DNA from: an uncultured Clostridia bacterium
GTDB lineage: Bacteria; Bacillota; Clostridia; Christensenellales; UBA1242
Length of the DNA stretch: 9,523 nucleotides
Direction: 5' to 3'
Assembly: GCA_937874195.1 (NCBI GenBank)
Contig: CALNBM010000019.1
Location: 1-9,523, forward strand
Shown here: positions 5,332-9,523 of the stretch, one piece after another
Numbering within the stretch: the stretch's first letter is position 1
How the letters are laid out: each line of letters opens with the position of its first letter
Translations under genes and position numbers: made by a program
Notes under the pieces: generated by a model
Databases searched by the model: none
What the model was told of the DNA's origin: nothing
The model's input: only the letters and a program-made list of their open reading frames with translations

Positions 5332-6186
5332 CTATATACCTAATGCTCTATTGCGAAAAACACTAATGGCATATTTATATTTATTTTTTATATCAAAAGG
5401 CTTTGAGTCCACTACATCGAAACACTCAATTATTAAATCTTTAACTGCCTCCGCATCTCGAGCAAAAATGTTAATCATGTCATATAGCACTTTTTCTGTT
5501 TGTAGTGTTGCATTTCCGTTTTTTATGTTAGGCTCATAACTCATTTTTTCAAATAGTGCTTTAAGCCTTTCAATATACCCACCAAAACCATAATCCTGCT
5601 TTTCCAAATCGTCCAATTTTTCATTTAAAATTTCCAAATAATAAATCGAACCATCCGACCGACCATTGGTTGTTAGTTCGTTAGAATTAACAACTTTATT
5701 TAATTTAATTTTATTATTGTCTAGTCTAGTCTTATTTAATTGATTTGGTAGGTCAGTGCTAAGCAAGTCGCTAGCATTTGCTAAGTTTTTGCTATCATTA
5801 TCATTAGCATTTGCTAAATCATTGCTAACACTTTGCTTATTTTTTGCTTTCGCCTTGCCACCTTTTGAGCCATTTTCTTTTAATTTTTTAATAAGTTCAT
5901 TTTTGTTTTTTAGACTTTCAATTATCCATAAAGCTGTATATTTTTGATCCTCAAAGTCAAACAAATTATAGTTACTTAAAATATCTAAAAGCATATCGCT
6001 TTCGCAATGCAAATCATAGGCTATTGCAGGTATAGTATTGTCTAAAATAAAGCCATCTTGCTCAAACATGATTTCAACTAAGGACCAATAAGCACCATAG
6101 CCCAAAAGTCCATATTTTCGTCTAATATCAAGCACATTGGGGGATGTTCTAGTATAAAAGTCATGTCTAAAATATTGTTTAGCCAT
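5332..6186 (-). CDS. Phage replication initiator-like protein (DUF4373/DnaD type)
   Basis: Residues 1-90 (MAKQYFRHDFYTRTSPNVLD, then 'YGLLGYGAYWSLVEIMFEQDGF') match the winged-helix-like N-terminal domain DUF4373 (Lin1244/Lin1753 type) of Firmicutes phage replication proteins. Residues 93-114 are basic (KKLKENGSKGGKAKAK). A low-complexity N/D/L/S-rich linker follows (about 115-180), and the C-terminal 100 residues are helical, as in DnaD-like initiators. The protein has 284 residues, usual for this group. It would bind origin DNA and help load the host helicase; no helicase or loader gene is in the window. The linker DNA carries an 11-bp iteron array (5752-5850) and an AT-rich stretch, so the gene probably also holds the origin. 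The ATG at 6186 has GGAGG six bases upstream. Confidence 0.75.
   Translation of the reverse strand: MAKQYFRHDFYTRTSPNVLDIRRKYGLLGYGAYWSLVEIMFEQDGFILDNTIPAIAYDLHCESDMLLDILSNYNLFDFEDQKYTALWIIESLKNKNELIKKLKENGSKGGKAKAKNKQSVSNDLANANDNDSKNLANASDLLSTDLPNQLNKTRLDNNKIKLNKVVNSNELTTNGRSDGSIYYLEILNEKLDDLEKQDYGFGGYIERLKALFEKMSYEPNIKNGNATLQTEKVLYDMINIFARDAEAVKDLIIECFDVVDSKPFDIKNKYKYAISVFRNRALGI
5685..5746. other. AT-rich candidate DNA-unwinding element
   Basis: This stretch inside the initiator gene is almost only A and T apart from a short tandem TCTAG (5720-5729). It lies directly beside the iteron array at 5752-5850. Iterons next to an AT-rich element are the standard layout of theta-type phage and plasmid origins. 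It encodes the N/K-rich part of the linker (NKTRLDNNKIKLNKVVNSN), so amino-acid bias explains part of the composition. Confidence 0.45.
5752..5850. repeat. 11-bp iteron array, candidate phage replication origin
   Basis: Cut into consecutive 11-mers from 5752, the plus strand reads as variants of GCATTTGCTAA: GTCAGTGCTAA, a shifted copy (GCAAGTCGCTA), GCATTTGCTAA, GTTTTTGCTAT, a degenerate unit, GCATTTGCTAA again, ATCATTGCTAA, CACTTTGCTTA and TTTTTTGCTTT. TAGCATTTGCTAA is perfect at 5772-5784 and 5805-5817. An 11-bp period is not a multiple of three, so it is not explained by an amino-acid repeat. One turn of helix per unit is typical of iterons bound by an initiator. Confidence 0.6.
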
Positions 6187-6196
6187 TTAACACCTC

Positions 6197-7135
6197 CTAA
6201 TTTTCAAATGGATCGTCATCATCCTGTGTTATAATTGTGTCAATGTTTTCTGGCGTTGGCTCAACAATTACTGCTTGGGCTTGCGGTGCCGGTTCGTGTT
6301 CATGATCGTTGTTTTCAACAAATGTAGGGTTTAAGTTTTCATCTAGGATTGCATCATCTGCCTCTAGTGCTTTTTGCAATTCAATGCTCATAATGCCCCA
6401 TTTGCTTATTAACTGCCTTAGTAAAGTTTTGTAAGCCATGCCATCAAAGTCCTTATACCAAAAGCTGCTATATTTCCACATATCGCTATCTGGCACTTTG
6501 CCTTGCTCAATTCTCTCAAGCGTTTTCATGTCAAAAGCTGCGGAATATTTATCGGCGTGTGCTAACATTTTCTTTTTGGACCAGTAAATTGTTTTTTGAA
6601 AACCGTTGTGATATTCAAACATGGCGTAATAGCCAATAGTTTTTGTTTTTTCACGCACCTCGTCATCTTCAATTAAATTAACTTGGATTTCCTCTTCTAA
6701 TGGGTTGTAACGAATTAACTCACCCTCTTTAATTGAAATAACATTTATTTTTTTGTAATAGCCGGAGCGTATAGCAAGTTGTATATAACCCTTGTAGCCA
6801 AGCACAAATGTTGCAGTTACCGTGTTGGGTTCGCCGTTTTTGCCTTTTTTCTTAAATGGCACCATGTAATACTGCCCAAGTTGTGGGCTAGGGCTTAGGT
6901 TTAAACTTTCGCCCAAAAGTGCGGCACTTAAAATTGTTGCGTGTGTGCATGTCATAAGTTGTTCGTTGGTGCTAACTGCACTCATAATTGATGTAACAAA
7001 CCTTTGTCCATTCTTACCACCAACAACATTGTTAATCATGTTCTTAATAGCATCTTGTGCTAAGAAAGCGCTAAAAGGTTGTTTTTGTGTTTGTGCAACC
7101 AATCCGGGTTGCTTAGTTGTTGTTAAATTTCCCAT
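6197..7135 (-). CDS. recT: RecT-family single-strand annealing protein
   Basis: RecT binds single-stranded DNA and anneals complementary strands, working with a partner 5'-3' exonuclease (here the YqaJ-type protein at 8690-9349). The 312 residues carry the family core: 'LLGESLNLSPSPQLGQYYMV' (73-92), 'TFVLGYKGYIQLAIRSGYYK' (109-128), and 'WYKDFDGMAYKTLLRQLISK' in the second half. The C-terminus is variable: after a P/A/Q-rich linker it ends DDDDPFEN (305-312), which resembles the acidic tip of bacterial SSB proteins. The ATG at 7135 follows GGAGG with a nine-base spacer. It is downstream of the DUF1351 gene and upstream of the initiator, the usual order in Firmicutes phages. Confidence 0.93.
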   Translation of the reverse strand: MGNLTTTKQPGLVAQTQKQPFSAFLAQDAIKNMINNVVGGKNGQRFVTSIMSAVSTNEQLMTCTHATILSAALLGESLNLSPSPQLGQYYMVPFKKKGKNGEPNTVTATFVLGYKGYIQLAIRSGYYKKINVISIKEGELIRYNPLEEEIQVNLIEDDEVREKTKTIGYYAMFEYHNGFQKTIYWSKKKMLAHADKYSAAFDMKTLERIEQGKVPDSDMWKYSSFWYKDFDGMAYKTLLRQLISKWGIMSIELQKALEADDAILDENLNPTFVENNDHEHEPAPQAQAVIVEPTPENIDTIITQDDDDPFEN

Positions 7136-7148
7136 AAATGTTTACCTC

Positions 7149-7958
7149 CTACTTTACGGAACCGTATTTGATTTGATTTTGTGTTAAAAATTCTTTAATT
7201 GCCTGTAATTGTTCTTTTGTTGCCCAAACCCTAAAATCCACTTGTTTTAGTTCGTTATCTGCTTGGGTAGGGGTAACACTAGGCTCTTGTGGTTTTGGTT
7301 GTTCTGGGGCTTGTTTTGTGGCTAATTCGGCAAGTTTCTTTTCGCTTTCCTCAAGCCTTGTTTTTTCTTGCAAGGTAGCCGCAAGGTCAAAAGTTCTTAA
7401 ATAGTAATCTTTAAGGTGCATTTCTTGCTTAAACCCTAACGATGCTATTACTTGTAAATCTTGGTTTACTTTTGCAATAAATGTAATAATGTCTTCTTGC
7501 CACTTTTTATCGGTGTAGCCAAGGTTTAACCATTGGTCACTAAACACTTTATCAATGTTTATTAAGTCCTTTAAATCGCCAATGTTCTCATTCCAAAAAC
7601 CAACAATTTTAACCCTCTTTTCATCTTTTTGTTTGTTTTCAAAGGCTTTAACTTGGCTGTCAATGGTTTGTGTGCTTTCATCAATAAGGCTTATAATTTC
7701 TTTTACTTGTCCCTCAAACTTTTCATAAGGTTGCAAGTAGGTTTTTTTTATACGCTTGCGTTCATCATCAATGGCATCTTTTAATTTGTTTAAGGTAGCC
7801 CTATCCGTTTTGGCAATTGGTAACTCTTTGTCCGAGTAAACAATTGTTTTGTAGTGTTCTAATTGTGGTTTAATTTTGCTAATAAGTTCTGTATTATTAA
7901 ACTCAATTAACTTTGGTATTAACTCCTCAATGGGAGTTTTTAAAACTAATTCCAACAT
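7149..7958 (-). CDS. DUF1351 family phage protein
   Basis: This 269-residue protein has the layout of DUF1351. A helical N-terminus holds 'YKTIVYSDKELPIAKTDRAT' (36-55), followed by 'LNKLKDAIDDERKRIKKTYL' and 'QPYEKFEGQVKEIISLID', a long coiled coil to about 135. A central helical part and a P/Q/E-rich linker (about 213-235) follow, then a C-terminal unit 'FRVWATKEQLQAIKEFLTQN'. DUF1351 genes regularly sit beside recT or erf in phages of low-GC Gram-positives, so a role in recombination or replication is assumed, but none is established. The ATG at 7958 has AAAGGAG about ten bases upstream, just after the hairpin at 7993-8014. The stop lies 13 nt before the recT start and overlaps its leader. 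Confidence 0.85.
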   Translation of the reverse strand: MLELVLKTPIEELIPKLIEFNNTELISKIKPQLEHYKTIVYSDKELPIAKTDRATLNKLKDAIDDERKRIKKTYLQPYEKFEGQVKEIISLIDESTQTIDSQVKAFENKQKDEKRVKIVGFWNENIGDLKDLINIDKVFSDQWLNLGYTDKKWQEDIITFIAKVNQDLQVIASLGFKQEMHLKDYYLRTFDLAATLQEKTRLEESEKKLAELATKQAPEQPKPQEPSVTPTQADNELKQVDFRVWATKEQLQAIKEFLTQNQIKYGSVK

Positions 7959-7992
7959 AAAATGTTGCTCCTTTATTTATTTTTTAGGTTTT

Positions 7993-8014
7993 GCAAGGGC
8001 TATACCGCCCTTGC
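7993..8014 (-). promoter_or_regulatory. Perfect 8-bp hairpin just downstream of the variable region
   Basis: Coding-strand GCAAGGGC, a 6-nt loop (GGTATA) and GCCCTTGC form a perfect inverted repeat 10 nt after the DUF6273 stop codon. What follows on the coding strand is A-rich (AAAACCTAAAAAATAAATA), with no T-run, so it is not a normal terminator for this operon. In characterised DGRs (the Bordetella phage BPP-1 type), a GC-rich 8-bp hairpin or cruciform just downstream of the variable region is needed for efficient target recognition. Position and stem length fit that. An mRNA-stability or weak regulatory hairpin is the alternative. Confidence 0.6.
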
Positions 8015-8024
8015 GATTTTAAGA

Positions 8025-8675
8025 TTATAGACAGAAACCGAGGCGGGGCGCATTGGTGGTGTAGGCGTTGCTGCCGGTGACGTAACCCGTGCAGCTGATA
8101 CTGCAGAAACAGGTGCTGGCGCCACTGTAAGGGGAACGAAGCCAATTCCATCTATTGCACTCAATTTTACTTGGGTCTTTTTTAAACAAGTCGTATTGTT
8201 TACCCTCGCCGGTAAAGGACTCTTCTGTTGTGCCTTTAATTTCTTTCTCGCTAAGTAAAAACAATCTGTCAATAGATGTTTTAAGGGTGCTTTTGTTTTC
8301 GCCGATGCTAGTTTTCTTTTTAACTGGCACAATGGCATCTCTTAACTCTTGTGGTAATAGTTCTAAAAATCTAGGCATTGCAATGTTGCGCATAGCGCTT
8401 TCATGCCAACCACCCTTGTTTGTCCATTCTTTATTCATTGGAAAATCGCCAAGTGGTGTTTTTTTTAAAATAAATGATACATTGGCTTTTGTGCCATCTT
8501 CCTTTGTGTCATGTTTAAAGCCAGTAACTACAATTGTTACTTTCTCACCCGGATAAAGTTCAATTTCTTTTGTCGCTCCAAGCCCTAAGGTTTCTTTTGC
8601 GTTTTCGCTTTTGCAAATGTTAATAAAGTCTTGCAATGTAATGTTGTTAAAATTTTTATAAGTTAATGTTGTCAT
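8025..8675 (-). CDS. DUF6273 C-type-lectin-like protein, probable DGR target
   Basis: The 216-residue protein is essentially one DUF6273 domain. It contains 'GATKEIELYPGEKVTIVV' (33-50), 'GFKHD' (52-56), 'GGWHESAMRNIAMPRFLELL' (88-107), 'DRLFLLSEKEI' (136-146), 'GEGKQYDLF' (157-165), 'WNWLRSPYSG' (176-185) and a terminal 'LGFCL'. This fold is a common scaffold for displaying variable residues. Residues 184-208 are encoded by 24 of 25 codons ending in C or T (19 in C), and the last 99 coding bases are about 60% G+C by hand count, unlike the AT-rich rest of the gene. This is the signature of a DGR variable region. No signal peptide or membrane helix is seen. The ATG at 8675 has AGGAGG just upstream; the open frame further upstream overlaps the exonuclease and is not used. 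Its role in a recombination operon is unknown. Confidence 0.85.
   Translation of the reverse strand: MTTLTYKNFNNITLQDFINICKSENAKETLGLGATKEIELYPGEKVTIVVTGFKHDTKEDGTKANVSFILKKTPLGDFPMNKEWTNKGGWHESAMRNIAMPRFLELLPQELRDAIVPVKKKTSIGENKSTLKTSIDRLFLLSEKEIKGTTEESFTGEGKQYDLFKKDPSKIECNRWNWLRSPYSGASTCFCSISCTGYVTGSNAYTTNAPRLGFCL
8028..8150 (-). other. Candidate DGR variable region (VR)
   Basis: The segment from the TGG of 'WNWLRSP' to the last codon before the stop is much richer in G+C than its surroundings. From 8126 to 8052 no codon ends in A and only one ends in G. NNC codons in series (GCC, AGC, ACC, TTC, TGC, ATC, TAC, GTC and so on) are what adenine-specific mutagenesis of a template of AAC codons gives. 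The invariant GC-rich end (GCGCCCCGCCTCGG) would act as the initiation-of-mutagenic-homing-like segment before the hairpin at 7993-8014. The template repeat and reverse transcriptase are not in this window. Confidence 0.65.
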
Positions 8676-8689
8676 ATTTTTAATCCTCC

Positions 8690-9349
8690 TTAAATTTGTG
8701 GTAGCAACCTTGGTGGTCGCACCTTTTCTATGACATTTTTTTGCCAAAATTCTATTTCTTTACTTATTAAGTAATCGATATCCTCTTGGCACTGCTCTCG
8801 TGTGAAATAATAATGCTTAGTTGTTAACTTGATATTGCCATCGCCAAAATCGTATTTTATTTGGGCTTTAAGCCACACAAACTCCAGCTCGCTATCGGTT
8901 GCAAAGTATTGTAAAAGTTGTATATAGTAATTTTCTGGCACTTGGTCATCCCATTTCTCTTTGTGCATTGAGTTTAAAATTTCAGTTGTTTTAATTTCTA
9001 ATGCACCCTTTTTGCCAGTTAATTTATGAACCAAGTCATTATCACGAGTGCAGTATATAAATGGATACTTATCGTTATAATGCACTGCATAATTAGTGTT
9101 ATGGGTAAGTTCATACTCTGGGTAATCTAGGGCAAATAGTTTTGATAGTAACTCCTCGGCTTGGTTGCCATAAATTATGTATGGCTTGTTGTCAATGTCC
9201 TCGGGCTTTCTAATACCTACCTTTTCCTCCCATAGTTCCATATTTGACTTGTAAGGGTTCTTACCTATAACTGCACTTGCCTCACTACCTCCAATGCCTT
9301 TACCACGGCTTTTAAGCCAATTTTCTTTGGTGTTATATACAGTTACCAC
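8690..9349 (-). CDS. YqaJ-family (lambda-type) recombination exonuclease
   Basis: This is the exonuclease partner of RecT: it degrades the 5' strand of double-stranded DNA to expose 3' single strands. Counting from the GTG at 9349 (219 residues), R15 and 'GIGGSEAS' (18-25) form the phosphate-binding start of the fold, 'YGNQAEE' holds E65, 'TRDNDL' gives D103, 'LEIKT' gives E118-x-K120, and 'YYIQLLQY' gives Q144. These are the D...E-x-K...Q residues of the YqaJ/lambda exonuclease metal site. The GTG start is chosen because VTVYNTKENWLKSR is the usual N-terminus and GAGGTG lies seven bases before it. In-frame ATGs at 9382 and 9376, and the frame up to 9397, fall inside the Gp157-like gene. The TAA at 8692-8690 overlaps the ribosome site of the DUF6273 gene. 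Confidence 0.88.
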   Translation of the reverse strand: MVTVYNTKENWLKSRGKGIGGSEASAVIGKNPYKSNMELWEEKVGIRKPEDIDNKPYIIYGNQAEELLSKLFALDYPEYELTHNTNYAVHYNDKYPFIYCTRDNDLVHKLTGKKGALEIKTTEILNSMHKEKWDDQVPENYYIQLLQYFATDSELEFVWLKAQIKYDFGDGNIKLTTKHYYFTREQCQEDIDYLISKEIEFWQKNVIEKVRPPRLLPQI

Positions 9350-9455
9350 GGTTAAACACCTCGTTAATTTCGCCATTCTCATCAGTCGCCTCACCACTTT
9401 CTAATAAATTCATTAAGTATCTTATGTCGTCGCTAATTTGATACAATGTACTCAT
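9333..9455 (-). CDS. Gp157-like N-terminal peptide, apparently truncated
   Basis: Forty codons encode MSTLYQISDDIRYLMNLLES, then GEATDENGEINEVFNRGNCI and a TAA. The start matches the N-terminus of the Siphovirus Gp157 family ('MxTLYEIxxxxxxLxxLLExGExDEExGEI'), whose members are usually about 150-170 residues and continue with a long coiled coil. Here the frame stops right after 'GEINE' and overlaps the exonuclease start by 17 nt. Either most of the gene was deleted when exonuclease and Gp157 were joined, or a short form is kept as a small protein or coupling leader. The ATG at 9455 has AAAGGAG and shares one base with the upstream TAA (TAATG). Confidence 0.65.
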   Translation of the reverse strand: MSTLYQISDDIRYLMNLLESGEATDENGEINEVFNRGNCI

Positions 9456-9523
9456 TAATTTGCTCCTTTTAAATTGCAAAGTGCAATGATTTGATTAACT
9501 AATTTATCTGCGTTTTTTTCAGA
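9455..9523 (-). CDS. C-terminal end of an upstream gene, cut by the window edge
   Basis: The last 22 codons of a gene are visible, ending QIIALCNLKGAN and a TAA that overlaps the next ATG (TAATG). The frame is open to the window edge and has the helical, charged character of other small early phage proteins. This is too little to identify it. It shows that the operon continues upstream, so the early promoter lies outside the window. Confidence 0.5.
   Translation of the reverse strand, partial: SEKNADKLVNQIIALCNLKGAN

Noticed and set aside
5720..5731. Short tandem TCTAG as an attachment site or recombination target
   Set aside because: It is only two short copies inside a coding region, with no integrase or tRNA nearby; chance is sufficient.
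7993..8014. Hairpin read as a rho-independent terminator
   Set aside because: The coding-strand bases after the stem are A-rich with no T-run, and the next gene's ribosome site follows at once.
8000..8338. A 112-codon frame on the minus strand overlapping the DUF6273 gene, rich in A, P, V and T at its end
   Set aside because: It is the shifted reading of the GC-rich variable region. The frame kept (8025-8675) has the ribosome site, the full DUF6273 motif set and the terminal GFCL, while this one has no ribosome site and no family.
266..8556. Plus-strand open frames scattered through the window
   Set aside because: All lie antisense to well-supported minus-strand genes; they lack recognisable domains and consistent ribosome sites.
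8676..8747. Longer N-terminus of the DUF6273 gene
   Set aside because: It overlaps the conserved end of the exonuclease, and the strong AGGAGG sits directly before the ATG at 8675.
9350..9397. Longer N-terminus for the exonuclease (starts at 9397, 9382 or 9376)
   Set aside because: These codons lie in the Gp157-like gene in another frame. The GTG at 9349 has its own ribosome site and gives the usual YqaJ N-terminus. The 9382 start also has a GAGG nearby and cannot be fully excluded.
1..9523. CRISPR array, tRNA, insertion sequence or full DGR cassette
   Set aside because: I found no regularly spaced repeats with unique spacers, no cloverleaf, no transposase and no reverse transcriptase in either strand.

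Overview
The window is an early and middle region of a phage or prophage from a low-GC Gram-positive host (Bacillota). By eye it is AT-rich (about one third G+C). Shine-Dalgarno sites are strong AGGAGG types, and TGA is used as a stop. The gene set matches temperate siphophages of Firmicutes: Gp157-like, YqaJ exonuclease, DUF1351, RecT, a DUF4373/DnaD-like replication protein, orphan methyltransferases and DUF1492/ArpU-like regulators. Every supported gene lies on the minus strand and most overlap or nearly touch, so this is one long operon read from right to left. I see no tRNA, CRISPR array, insertion sequence or integrase.

Region by region in the direction of transcription. (1) 9523-6197 is a recombination module: the end of an unknown gene, a 40-residue Gp157-like peptide, a YqaJ/lambda-type exonuclease, a DUF6273 C-type-lectin-like protein, a DUF1351 protein and a RecT annealase with an SSB-like acidic tail. 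(2) 6186-5332 is a replication initiator-like gene. Its linker contains an 11-bp periodic iteron array next to a very AT-rich stretch, a candidate phage origin. (3) 5322-3011 holds a DUF1492-like HTH protein, a beta-class adenine methyltransferase with a G9 tract, and a cytosine-C5 methyltransferase whose frame is broken at a G7 tract inside SAM-binding motif I. (4) 3014-604 is a run of small accessory genes of unknown function, including a 27-codon gene. (5) 601-173 is a second DUF1492/ArpU-like HTH protein. It is followed by an extended -10 promoter with two direct operator-like repeats, a leader hairpin with a T-run, and the start of the next gene at 53.

The most striking object is the DUF6273 gene at 8025-8675. 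Its last 120 or so bases are about 60% G+C and consist almost entirely of NNC/NNT codons downstream of a WLRSP motif. An 8-bp perfect hairpin follows 10 nt after the stop. This is the signature of the variable region of a diversity-generating retroelement (DGR). No reverse transcriptase or template repeat is in the window, so diversification would have to act from elsewhere in the phage or from the host. A DGR target with no signal peptide inside an exonuclease/RecT operon, rather than among tail genes, is unusual.

Likely logic: exonuclease, RecT and the DUF1351 protein handle recombination; the initiator starts replication, perhaps at the iterons in its own gene; the two methyltransferases modify phage DNA and may switch by poly-G slippage; the terminal HTH protein probably turns on the promoter just downstream of it.
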